Assembly: GCF_020859565.1 (NCBI RefSeq)
Contig: NZ_JAJHUO010000002.1
Span: 1 to 64,000 of the forward strand
Direction: 5' to 3'
Source: Saccharothrix luteola
GTDB taxonomy: Bacteria > Actinomycetota > Actinomycetes > Mycobacteriales > Pseudonocardiaceae
Length of the DNA stretch: 64,000 nucleotides
Shown here: piece by piece, positions 46,312 through 55,500 of the stretch
How positions within the stretch are numbered: the stretch's first letter is position 1
Layout of the letters: each line of letters begins with the position of its first letter
Notes under the pieces: generated by a model
Database searches by the model: none
What the model was told of the DNA's origin: nothing
Seen by the model: the letters and a program-made list of their open reading frames with translations, nothing else
Translations under genes and position numbers: made by a program

Positions 46312-48894
46312 TCACGACGTGCCCGGTATGTCGCGCACCGACTCGACCTCGAACGACAGCCCTGTCGTCGCCTGGTGTGGCGCGGTCGGACCGATGTCGC
46401 CCGCGTCGAGCGGACCGCGGGTGACCGGGGCGGTGGACCACTCGTCCGCGCCGACGTCCGCGACACCGGTGCGGGCCTGCCCGTCCATGTCGTCGGTGAT
46501 GAAGGGGTGGCGGCCGGTGCCGGCGTCGATGGCCGGGCTGCCCGCGCCGATCCGGTACGGCGACCCCTCGCCGACCAGCAGCGGGTCGACCACCCTGACG
46601 GCGTCGGCGGGCTTCGTGACACCCGCGGTCGCCGAACCGGTCGGCCACGCGATGTTGCCGGCGTAGGTCGCGTTCACCGGCGCCTTGCGCTCGTTGAACA
46701 GCTTCCCCTGGCTGCCGGTGACCACGTTGTCGGTGATGACCAGGTCGACCGGAGGGAGGGAGTAGTTGGCCCCGATCTCGATGTTCGACACGTTGTCGAC
46801 GAAGGTGTTGTGCGCGACCGTCGCCCGGTAGACCCGCCAATGGGCGTTCAACGCGCCCGAGGTGTCCACATCACCTCCGTCGAGTTGCAACGCGGCGTCG
46901 TAGCCGGTGCCGGTCAGGCCCTCGAAGTGGTTGTTGTAGATCTTGTGGTCCTGGCCGTAGACCCGAATGCCGCCGGTCCCGGCCTTGCCGCCGCCGAGGA
47001 AGAAGTTGCCGTGGAACGTGCCGCGGTTGCCGTGCCGGTGTGACAACGTGCCCTGCGACGTGCGAAACGTGTTGTACCGGACGGTGTTGTCGTTGCTCTT
47101 GACGGAGATGATCTCGGGGTCGCCGTCGCAGTTCTCGAACAGGTTCGACTCGACGATGGTGAACCCGCTCGACCGGGAGATCCCGCTCCAGCCGACCCGG
47201 ACGGCCTCCATTCCGTTGCTCGTCCGCGGCCCGGTGTTGCGGAAGTGGTTGTGGTCGATGAGGTCGTGCTGCGACTGCTGGGTGTCCGAGCCGTCGATCG
47301 TGATGAAGTTCCCCAGCTGGTGCTTCTCCTCGAACAGGTTGTGGTCGATCCGGTTGTGATGACTGTCGGCGCCCTGGATGATCACCCACTTCAGAGACGA
47401 ATCCTCGGTCAGCCGGAAGTGGTTGCGGGTCAGGCGCACGTTGGTGGAGCTGGTGATCTTCAGCGTGTCGCTGTTGGTCCACTTGAGACCTTCGACGGTC
47501 ACATAGGAGGAGTTCGCCACCTCCAGCTGCCCGTCGTCGACCACTGCTTGACCGCGGTTCGCCGCGACGACGGTGATGGGCGCGGTGGCGGTCCCGTGGC
47601 GGCCGGTCATCTTGCTCATCGTGTAACGACCGTCCGCGAGCACGATGCGGTCCCCGGCCTGCGCGGTGCCGAACGCGCTTCGCAGTTGGGCGGAGTCGGA
47701 GACGTTGACCGTGCGGCCGGTGCCCTGGTCCCCGTCGTGCGTGACGCTCAGCCCGTAGACCTGGACCTCGCCGTAGTTGCCGGCGCCGCATGGGCTCGAG
47801 TTCGTGCAGTTGGCCTGCGTGTAGGCGCCCGCTTTGAAGTAGCCGCCGGTGAAGCTCTTCGAGATCGTGGTCTGCAGAACTCCGTTGTAGTAAGCTTTGA
47901 TCTGGCCGCCGCCGACGACAAACCTCGTCTGGAACCTCGTGCCCAACACGTAGTCGCTCGTCAGAAGCTTGTGGTGGGCGGTGTCGCCGTTGGTGATGTA
48001 GAGGTCGCTGCCCTCCAGCCGGAAGCCGGAGACCTCGCCGCTGCCGTCGTGGACCTGCCCGGCGACGACGTGCGGCTTGCCCTCGGGCAGCGCGGTGATG
48101 GCCTGGTCGACCACCATCGTGTGAGTCCCGGACGTGGACGACCACGCGGCCTCAGTGGTGCCCGAGCCGGTCATCTCCCGCAGCTCGGAGCTGGGGTGGC
48201 TGGACCCGCCGGCGACGACGCCGTTGACCGCGGCGCGGAACCGGACCGCGTCGCAAGACGGGGTGGTGACGAACCACGGGTCGACCGAGTACGTCGCGAG
48301 TTGCGGTTGATGGATGCTGGTGGGGCTCTCGTCCGCCCCGATGGGCAGCCGGAGCTGCCAGTTCGCCAGGTCCAGCACACCGGCCGGGTAGGTGCACGTG
48401 CCACCGCCGTCGGCTCCGTTGACCGTTGTCTCGGTGATGCTGGTCCAGTCGTTCACTGTGTTGCCGTAGCCGACCACGCGCAGGTAGCGCGCTGACCCGT
48501 CCGGGAAGTCGTAGAGCTCCGGTCGGACCGTGCCGCCGGTGCTGGTCTCGCGCTCCAGTGCGGTCGTCCACGACGACCCGTCACCCGACAGCTGGACGTC
48601 GAAGGTCGTCGTCCTGGTGTCGCCCTTGTGCCAGGCGATCGAGACCGAGCCGACGGTCTGGGGCGACCCGAGGTCGTACCGGATCCACACCCCGTCACCC
48701 TCGGCGGACCAGCGGGTGGTCAGGTCGTTGTCGAGGGTGTTGGCCGGAACGTTGCCGTCGTGCCCACTGGCCGTGGCGCCCACGACCGCCAACGGAGGCC
48801 CCGCCACCGCTGCCGCCGCGTCCGCGGTGGCACCTGCACCTGCACCTGCACTTGCGATGACCGCCACCACGACGGCGCAACATGCTCGTTTCAT
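46312..48894 (-). CDS. Secreted CBM32-PL7-PL6 alginate lyase fusion
   Basis: An 860-residue secreted protein predicted to depolymerise alginate with two unrelated catalytic domains. Residues 1-30 are the signal peptide. Residues 35-160 are an F5/8-type CBM32 (NTLDNDLTTRWSAEGDGVWI). Residues 165-387 are a PL7 jelly roll with SSELREM (236-242), QVH (280-282) and YFKAGAYTQ (352-360), the three PL7 signatures; QVH is usually linked to polyM preference. Residues about 394-800 are a PL6 parallel beta-helix with the expected catalytic Lys599 (ISVKSNDN) and Arg620 (LSHRHGN). The start follows GAGGAGAGG. A GGGACCGGTCCC box lies between it and the divergent GH5 gene. Confidence 0.92.
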   Translation of the reverse strand: MKRACCAVVVAVIASAGAGAGATADAAAAVAGPPLAVVGATASGHDGNVPANTLDNDLTTRWSAEGDGVWIRYDLGSPQTVGSVSIAWHKGDTRTTTFDVQLSGDGSSWTTALERETSTGGTVRPELYDFPDGSARYLRVVGYGNTVNDWTSITETTVNGADGGGTCTYPAGVLDLANWQLRLPIGADESPTSIHQPQLATYSVDPWFVTTPSCDAVRFRAAVNGVVAGGSSHPSSELREMTGSGTTEAAWSSTSGTHTMVVDQAITALPEGKPHVVAGQVHDGSGEVSGFRLEGSDLYITNGDTAHHKLLTSDYVLGTRFQTRFVVGGGQIKAYYNGVLQTTISKSFTGGYFKAGAYTQANCTNSSPCGAGNYGEVQVYGLSVTHDGDQGTGRTVNVSDSAQLRSAFGTAQAGDRIVLADGRYTMSKMTGRHGTATAPITVVAANRGQAVVDDGQLEVANSSYVTVEGLKWTNSDTLKITSSTNVRLTRNHFRLTEDSSLKWVIIQGADSHHNRIDHNLFEEKHQLGNFITIDGSDTQQSQHDLIDHNHFRNTGPRTSNGMEAVRVGWSGISRSSGFTIVESNLFENCDGDPEIISVKSNDNTVRYNTFRTSQGTLSHRHGNRGTFHGNFFLGGGKAGTGGIRVYGQDHKIYNNHFEGLTGTGYDAALQLDGGDVDTSGALNAHWRVYRATVAHNTFVDNVSNIEIGANYSLPPVDLVITDNVVTGSQGKLFNERKAPVNATYAGNIAWPTGSATAGVTKPADAVRVVDPLLVGEGSPYRIGAGSPAIDAGTGRHPFITDDMDGQARTGVADVGADEWSTAPVTRGPLDAGDIGPTAPHQATTGLSFEVESVRDIPGTS

Positions 48895-49052
48895 CGACCT
48901 CTCCTCTGCAGGAGTGCGAGCCTGCGAGCAGGCGGCACACCAGGCGCTTCCCGCTATCCGATCGCGGCGGTAGTGCAGCGCGACGTCCGCCTGCGCCTTC
49001 CGAATCGACAGGCGGGCGGACCGGGTCTCGGGTCAAAGTACGGAGACAGCCA

Positions 49053-49064
49053 GGGACCGGTCCC
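49053..49064. promoter_or_regulatory. GGGACCGGTCCC palindrome between PL7-PL6 and GH5
   Basis: A perfect 12-bp palindrome 24 bp before the GH5 ATG and 158 bp before the PL7-PL6 start, so placed to affect both. A weaker relative (GGACCGGGTCTC, 49018-49029) lies 35 bp to its left. Confidence 0.65.
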
Positions 49065-49088
49065 GAAGAGCCGCTGTACAACCGGCCC

Positions 49089-50450
49089 ATGAGACTCGTA
49101 ATCCCTTTGGCGGCAACGCTGACCATGCTCGCGGTCGCCGTCGTGCCCGCCGTCGCCGAGAGCACCGGCCTGGTCGTCAACGACTCCGACTCGACGTACT
49201 TCACCTATCCGAGCGGCACGTGGGGAACCACCACCGACAGACCGGCGAAGTACAACGGCGACGACCACTTCACCAACGCGGCGGGGGCCCGTGCCCAGCT
49301 CCGGTTCACCGGTACTCAGGTCATCCTGAAGGGCGCTACAGCGCCACACCACGGCACCGCGACCGTCACCATCGACGCAGGCGCACCCACAACCGTTTCG
49401 CAGCAGTCGGCACTGCGGCAGGACAACGTGCCCTTCTTCACCTCTCCGGTGCTCCCCGCAGGCCCTCACACGGTCACCATCACCGTCACCGCCCCCACGT
49501 TCTCGCTCGACTCCGCCGAACTGATCGGCACACCGCTGCCCGCGTTGCCGCGCATCACCGCGCTAGGCGACAACATCCAGCGCAACGGCCAGGACTGGTG
49601 GTTCACCGGCTACAACTCCGCCGTCTGGAGCGGTGACTGCGGCCGTGACGACGAGAAGATGACCTCGGCGCAGGTCGACGCCTGGTTCGCCGGCATGCGA
49701 CACGACGGCCACGGCGCGGTCCGGCTGTTCTTCTTCGAGGGCTGGGACATCGCCGCCCTCGACGCCGCGGTCACGTCGGCGCGGCGGCACAACGTCTACC
49801 TCACGATCACCCTCGACGACGCGATCGCCGGCTGCGGCGAGACCTCCAAGACACCCGAGTGGTTCGGCAGCCCGCAGGAACGCGACGCCTACCGCCAACA
49901 CATGGTGAACCTGCTTGAGCGCTACCGCGGCGAGACCGCCATCGCCTGGTTCGAGTACTTCAACGAACCGGGCGGGGACAACACGTGGCGCCAGGTCCGG
50001 GACTTCTACAACGCCATGGGTGACATCGCCTCCGGTGTCGATCCCGACCGGCTGTTCTCCGCCGGAACCCTCTCCCCTCAGGCCGTCGGGGGTGAGGCGA
50101 ACTACCGCGCGCTCTCCGGTTCACGCGGCGTGGACATCGCGTCCGTGCACGAGTTCGACGCGGACGCCGTGATCTCCGCCCACTACGACGCGGCCAAGGC
50201 GAATTCGGTGGGCAAGCCGCTCGTCGTCGGTGAATTCGGGATGTCCGCCAACGCGACGGGAGAAGGCTGTGCCCGCTCGTTCGCCGCTCGGGCCGAGCAG
50301 GTGTCGGAGAAGCTCGACGCCTACATCGAGGACAGCGCCGGCGCGTTCGGGTGGGCCTGGCAGCCCGGTGGCCAACCGGACGCCTGCGAGATGGGCAACC
50401 TCGACGCCGACACCGCGTCGCAGACGCACTTCCGCGCCGCGAGCAGGTAG
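49089..50450 (+). CDS. Secreted GH5 glycoside hydrolase with N-terminal binding module
   Basis: A 453-residue secreted enzyme. The ATG at 49089 begins a signal peptide (LVIPLAATLTMLAVAVVPAV). No strong ribosome-binding site precedes it, and the mRNA may be nearly leaderless given the box 24 bp upstream. Residues 25-145 form a beta-sandwich of CBM type (TYFTYPSGTWGTTTDRPAKY). The barrel then shows the acid/base in WFEYFNEPGG (Glu near 292) and the nucleophile in VVGEFGMSAN (Glu near 380). Mannanase- or glucanase-type activity is likely; the subfamily is unknown. It is divergent from the alginate-lyase fusion and ends at a shared terminator. Confidence 0.88.
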   Translation: MRLVIPLAATLTMLAVAVVPAVAESTGLVVNDSDSTYFTYPSGTWGTTTDRPAKYNGDDHFTNAAGARAQLRFTGTQVILKGATAPHHGTATVTIDAGAPTTVSQQSALRQDNVPFFTSPVLPAGPHTVTITVTAPTFSLDSAELIGTPLPALPRITALGDNIQRNGQDWWFTGYNSAVWSGDCGRDDEKMTSAQVDAWFAGMRHDGHGAVRLFFFEGWDIAALDAAVTSARRHNVYLTITLDDAIAGCGETSKTPEWFGSPQERDAYRQHMVNLLERYRGETAIAWFEYFNEPGGDNTWRQVRDFYNAMGDIASGVDPDRLFSAGTLSPQAVGGEANYRALSGSRGVDIASVHEFDADAVISAHYDAAKANSVGKPLVVGEFGMSANATGEGCARSFAARAEQVSEKLDAYIEDSAGAFGWAWQPGGQPDACEMGNLDADTASQTHFRAASR

Positions 50451-50497
50451 TCCAAGGCTCGATCTTGACACCTCGACGTAGCCAGCCGAACGCGAGT

Positions 50498-50537
50498 GAC
50501 CTGCGCCGACGTGGACCCGTCCACGTCGGCGCAGGTC
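50498..50537. terminator. Bidirectional terminator between GH5 and the propeller gene
   Basis: GACCTGCGCCGACGTGGA and TCCACGTCGGCGCAGGTC form a perfect 18-bp stem around a CCCG loop. It lies between two converging genes and can serve both. Confidence 0.85.
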
Positions 50538-50540
50538 TTG

Positions 50541-51536
50541 TCACACGGTGAAGATCTCGATGTTCGGCTGCGGCTGGTTATCGCGACTGGTGATCACGAA
50601 CAGCCGGTCCGCACCCCACGCGAGCCCTCGCGGAACCACGGTGTGGCCCGTGGGCAATGCCCGCGTGGATGTCGGCACGGAACCGCCGTGCTCGTAGATC
50701 ATCACGTCGTTCGCGTCGCCGGTGAGCGCGCCGACCGCGACGAAACGCTCGGTGACGGCCACCGCGTTGGGCCGCGGCCTGGCCGCATACGCACCCCTGC
50801 GCGCGAGGTTCGTCGGCGACCACGCCTCTACCCGATCCCGCGACCCGGCCGCGCTGTGCAGTGTCAGGCCGTCCGGGGTCAGGTCCAGGTCGACCAGGCT
50901 CGCGCCCACCTCACCCGTCGAGTCGGGGGTGAGGGCGCCGGCCTCGATGTAATACACCTGGACCGTGGACAGGCTCAGCGCCAACTGGCCGGCGATCAGC
51001 ATGTCCGTGTCGGTCGCGGTGAGCAGCGGGGCGCGCTGGTATCGCGTCGCGCCCTGCAGGTCGCCGGTGACCGGCTTCGCGGCCAGGTGCTCCAGCTTGC
51101 CGATCTTGCCGGCGAAGGTGCCCTCGCAGCCGTAACCGAACCAGACCGTGGTCTTCGACCTGGCCAGGTGGGTCGGGCACGGACCGGTCGCGTAGCGGTG
51201 CGTCTCGGTGAGGGTCGTCGTGCTGATCACCGAGATCGCGTCACCGGCCGCCAGTGCGGCGAACAGGAGGGTGCCGTCCGCCGACATCTCCAGCCCGGTG
51301 GCACCGGACTGGCTGTTGATCGACTTGACCACGTTGCCCGCGAAGTCCGTCACCACGATGCCGTTGGACGTCGGCCCACCGCTGACGAAGACCCTCTGGT
51401 TCGCCTGGTCCACCGCTATGTCGCCGAAGCCGGACAACGGCAGGGCCGTCGCCGCAGATGCCGAGGGCGCGGTAGCTGCTACTAGGGCTGTCATTACCAA
51501 AAAAGCACTAAGGGCCTTGATGATTCTGCGTCTCAT
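50541..51536 (-). CDS. Secreted YVTN/NHL-like beta-propeller protein
   Basis: A 331-residue secreted protein. The ATG at 51536 is preceded by AAGGTGG. The signal peptide (IIKALSAFLVMTALVAATAP) is followed by irregular propeller strands (FGDIAVDQANQRVFVSGG, GIVVTDFAGNVVKSINS, GLEMSADGTLLFAALAAGD, VDLDLTPDGLTLHSAAGS). It resembles surface or extracellular propellers that mediate binding; no catalytic residues are evident. It converges with the GH5 gene. Upstream DNA is lower in GC than in most of the window. Confidence 0.82.
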   Translation of the reverse strand: MRRRIIKALSAFLVMTALVAATAPSASAATALPLSGFGDIAVDQANQRVFVSGGPTSNGIVVTDFAGNVVKSINSQSGATGLEMSADGTLLFAALAAGDAISVISTTTLTETHRYATGPCPTHLARSKTTVWFGYGCEGTFAGKIGKLEHLAAKPVTGDLQGATRYQRAPLLTATDTDMLIAGQLALSLSTVQVYYIEAGALTPDSTGEVGASLVDLDLTPDGLTLHSAAGSRDRVEAWSPTNLARRGAYAARPRPNAVAVTERFVAVGALTGDANDVMIYEHGGSVPTSTRALPTGHTVVPRGLAWGADRLFVITSRDNQPQPNIEIFTV

Positions 51537-51663
51537 TTCCACCTTGCCATTAAGTATGGAGATCGTCGTCTTGTTGACGGAAAGGTATTGTGCGTGGCGT
51601 AGTGGATTACCTCCTGAAACTCCTCCGTCACGCGAGAGAGTCGTCGACTGCGCGATGTCGGCC

Positions 51664-51963
51664 CTACGTCTCGCCCATCCTTCCGGTGATGTGACGAGCG
51701 GAATCGTCTGCCACTTCGTTCCATACGGCCAGGCCCTCCGATTCGAATTCCGTGAGAAGGGCCTGTCGAACTTCGTCCAGTGGATGACCGGTGCGGCTTC
51801 GACGCACATTCGCAACGGCTCGCTCATACTTCCACAGATGCTCTTGAGCGCGCGGCATGTCCTTACCGTATACGGCGGGATCGACTATCTCGACATCGTC
51901 ACTCTTTCGACTCTCTATAGCGATCAAAAATCCCCTTTGATAGACCTGCTGTCGGTGTGGCAT
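51664..51963 (-). CDS. Small hypothetical protein beside the toxin module
   Basis: A 99-residue protein from an ATG at 51963 preceded by CAGGGGGCG. It has no signal or membrane segment. It is charged and helical (RAQEHLWKYERAVANVRRSR; LDEVRQALLTEFESEGLAVW). Codon use is less GC-rich than in the neighbouring enzymes. Its place after the RHS toxin and its immunity gene suggests an orphan immunity or regulatory gene, but I do not recognise it. Confidence 0.5.
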   Translation of the reverse strand: MPHRQQVYQRGFLIAIESRKSDDVEIVDPAVYGKDMPRAQEHLWKYERAVANVRRSRTGHPLDEVRQALLTEFESEGLAVWNEVADDSARHITGRMGET

Positions 51964-52165
51964 CGCCCCCTGAGGCAAAGATGTGCTCGACCGTTCCGTC
52001 GTCCCTGATTGGTGAACTTTAATGGGTGATCCGCGCTTGGTGGCGACCGTGACGGCAACCGACACAGACAAGGACATCCGCGTACAGTCGCCCGCTACGG
52101 TTTGTGGCCGAATCGGGCGGCCATTCAACAACAGTGGTGACGAGACGGGGATTACCTAGAAGTCG

Positions 52166-52531
52166 TCAGGTAGGCCGCAACATGTCGGGAACCAGGTCTC
52201 CACCCGACACAACTTGGCCGTAGTTCGTGTCGACGGTCAACGATCGCCATTGTGCAATTGAATGCACAAGTGCAACAACGAGATCGGGTGTACGGTAATC
52301 GACGCTAAAAATGGCGCTCGGTGATTTTGGGACGTGAGCCTCGGGCCAATCATCGAAGATTCCGTCGGCTTCGGGATCGGACACCTTCACCGCATAGCAG
52401 CGTTCGCCGCCCGATTGAAGCGTCAGCACTGCTCCATCGATTGATACGTCGCCGACCGGCTGCGCGAACGCTGCTAGTTTAATCAGGTCGACTGTCTGGT
52501 CGTCGACAACCAGGGTCACGGTCTCTGTCAT
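52166..52531 (-). CDS. Probable immunity protein for the RHS toxin
   Basis: A 121-residue cytoplasmic protein. The ATG at 52531 overlaps the RHS stop by ATGA, so the two are co-translated, exactly the arrangement of polymorphic toxin-immunity pairs. It has a beta-rich start (VTLVVDDQTVDLIKLAAFAQ) and many acidic residues. I do not recognise the immunity family; the role is inferred from position and size. Confidence 0.7.
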   Translation of the reverse strand: MTETVTLVVDDQTVDLIKLAAFAQPVGDVSIDGAVLTLQSGGERCYAVKVSDPEADGIFDDWPEAHVPKSPSAIFSVDYRTPDLVVALVHSIAQWRSLTVDTNYGQVVSGGDLVPDMLRPT

Positions 52532-55500
52532 GGCTTTGGTCCGACCCAGGCAATCAGATCATCCAAATTTCTGAATACCGGAACGCCTAGTTTCTCGATC
52601 CCCTTCACGACGCTACCCTTGAGTTTCGGACCGTAGATCGCGACGCGTCGCCCACCTGCGCTCGGAAGGATTCGCTCTCCCATCTGGGCCACCTTACCCG
52701 TTCCACGACCACATGCCACCTCGCACAGGAAATCGTCGTCGTAGACGTCATGGTCGGTCAATTGCGTCCCGTCTGGACGACGAACATCGCCGCCATTGCG
52801 CACATTCCGCTCAGGGTAAGCATTCTGGATGGCGTCCTGGACCTCTTTCTCGCCGCAGTTGTGTACGAGTACCGGTGCATTGCCAGCGAGCACATAGTAC
52901 GTGTGGACGCCGTCAATGGTGAGGTCGTAGACTGGTTCGAAGTGTGTGTAACGGTCGGCACCGATGACCATTGGCGAGGTGCCATCAACCGAGGTCAGGC
53001 GCTGGCCTGGCTTCAATTCGCCGATGTTGACGAAGCGACCCTCGGCGTCGACCCACACCGGGTGCCAGGAGGTGGCGTCGACGGTGCCGGTGGTGCCGTC
53101 GTCGGCCGTGACGGTCAACTTGGTCATGTCACCTTCGTCGGTGTGGACGATGGTGTCGATGACGTCGCGGTCGGTGGTTTCGCCGGTGGTCGGGTTGGTC
53201 GCTTCGACCTTGTCGCCGATCTCAACCTCGGCGATTGGCTTGGTCGAGCCATCCGCCATCAGAACCAGGGTTGTGGCGACGAAGCTGTGCATCCGGCAGC
53301 TGTTTTGCCCACTGCCGCCGCTGGACCCGCCGCCGTTGGTGCCACTGCTCTTGGTGGCACTCGACCCGCCGCCGTTCGCGGCCTGTCCGCCGCCGGACCC
53401 GCCGCCGGACTGCTTCTGCCCGGTGCTGGCCGTCCCACCGGCCTTCCCGCCACCGGCACCGGCGGGTTTGCCCGCCGATGGACCGCCGACCTTGGGCGAT
53501 GGTTTGGGAGTGGGTGCGGTTTTGGCGCCGTTGGCGCCGGCATCGGCGGCCTTGGCGGCGGTGTTCGCGGTGGCCGTGGTGTCTGCCGCCTTGCCTGCGC
53601 CTTCCGCGGCCTTGCCCGCGCCCTGTGCGGCGTCGGCGCCCTTGACGGCGTACTTGCCGGCCTTGACGGCGGTGGCGGCCCACCCGGCGAAGGGGACGGC
53701 GGCGAGCGTGGACAGGGCGGCGTTGGCGTAGTCGCCCTCGGCGGCGTACCAGGCGGCGTTGGCGAGGTCTGCTGCTTCGCCGACGACCGGGATCACGCCG
53801 GCGACGTCCAGCGCGGCGTGGCCGATGGCCGAGGAGTTGTCGGAGACCCACTTGCCGGCCTCGTCGAACCAGCCGTGGCCGTCGATCTCGACCTGGGACA
53901 GCGGGTTGCCCGCACCGAACGTGTACCTGTTGTTCGTCCACGGATCCGTGGTCATGCCCAGGTCGCTGAGGGCGCCGTTGTACAGATCGAGCGTCAGGAA
54001 GCGGTTCAGGCCCGGTGCGTAGTCGCGGGCACCCATGTCGTAGGTGCCGCTGTCCTTGTCGTGCCTGGCCGTGTTGAACCGGTAGGAGTTCTTCTCGTCC
54101 TTGTCCGGGACCAGCGGGTCCGGCTTGTCGTCCCCGGTGAAGTCCTTGACGTCGTCCTCGCCGTAGGCGGTGTAGCCGTAGGTGGACTGGGCGTCGCCGT
54201 CGGAGTCGGTGACCATCTCCACGTCAGAGTGGGCGTTGAAGCTCAGGTAGACCTGGTCCTCGTCGCCGTCGTCGTAGTGGATCTGCCCCAGCATCTCGCC
54301 GTCGGCGGAGTACTGGTAGCTCTTGGTGAGGTCGCCGTCCTCCTCCTCGGTCAGCACCTGCTCGGACAGGCCGAGGTAGTGCAGGACCGTGGTCTCGCCG
54401 TCGTCCTCCTCCTTGGTGCGCTCGCGGTCGAGCGGGTCGTAGGTGTACGTCGTGACCTTGTCGCCGTCGTCCTTGGCGTGCTCGATCTTGCGGTCGAAGC
54501 CGTCGTACTTATAGCGCGCCAGCTCTTCACCGGACTGGGTGACCTTCTTCAGCTTGCCGAAGGCGTCGTAGTCGTAGTTCGACTCCTCCTCGTCGTCGGT
54601 CTCCGATGACACCAGGCGGTTGCGGTCGTACTCGAACTCCGTCCCCTTGCCGTCGAGTTCCTGGTCCCAGACGTTGCCGTTGTCGTCGTGCTTGTAGTTC
54701 TCCGTGCGGTCGCCGTCGCCGTTCTTGTCGACCTTGCGGATGCGGTCGCGCGGGTCGTAGGTGTACTCGGTGTCGTTGTCGATGAAGTTGTCGTGGTCGT
54801 CGGCGTCCTGCTTCTTGCTCTTGTCGCGGCTGCGGTTGGAGTTCGAGTCGTACTCCAACTGGTGGTCGAGCACGACCTCGCCCGAGTTCTTCTCGGTCTG
54901 CCGCTTCACCAAGCCGTCGAGGTAGTAGGTGAAGTCGACGGTGTTGCCGTTGCCCTTCACCTGACGGGAGATGTGCCCGCGCTTGGTGTAGGCGAAGGTC
55001 GTCTCGCGGCCCGAGTCGCCGTCGCTCTTCTTGTTGACGACCTTGGACACGAGGTCGCGCGCGTTGTACTCGTAGAACGCGGACTTGCCGTCGAACTTCG
55101 CGAAGGTGAGGTCGTTGTTCTCGTTGTAGCGGTACTCGGTGGTGGCCTCGACCGACCCGTCGTCCAACTCGTCGACCTTGGTCGCGAGGTCCAGCCCGTC
55201 GTAGGTCACCTTGAACTCGTCGACGGGCGTGCCCGGCGATGAGTCGATCAGTGACACCAGGTTGTCGTTGGCGTCGTAGAAGTGGCTGAAGACTTTCCTC
55301 TCGTCGTCGACGTCCGCGCTGTTGTCCCGCACCAGCTGCACGGCATCGGCCGACACAGTGCCGTTGGCCTGGCCGGACAACGTGACGTTGCGCGTATGGC
55401 CCGCGGTGAACGCGAACTTGCCGAGGCTGATCCATTCGCCCGCGCGCTTGGACTGGTCGACCTTGACCGTGCTGCTGCCGTTGTTGTGCTCGACGGTGTA

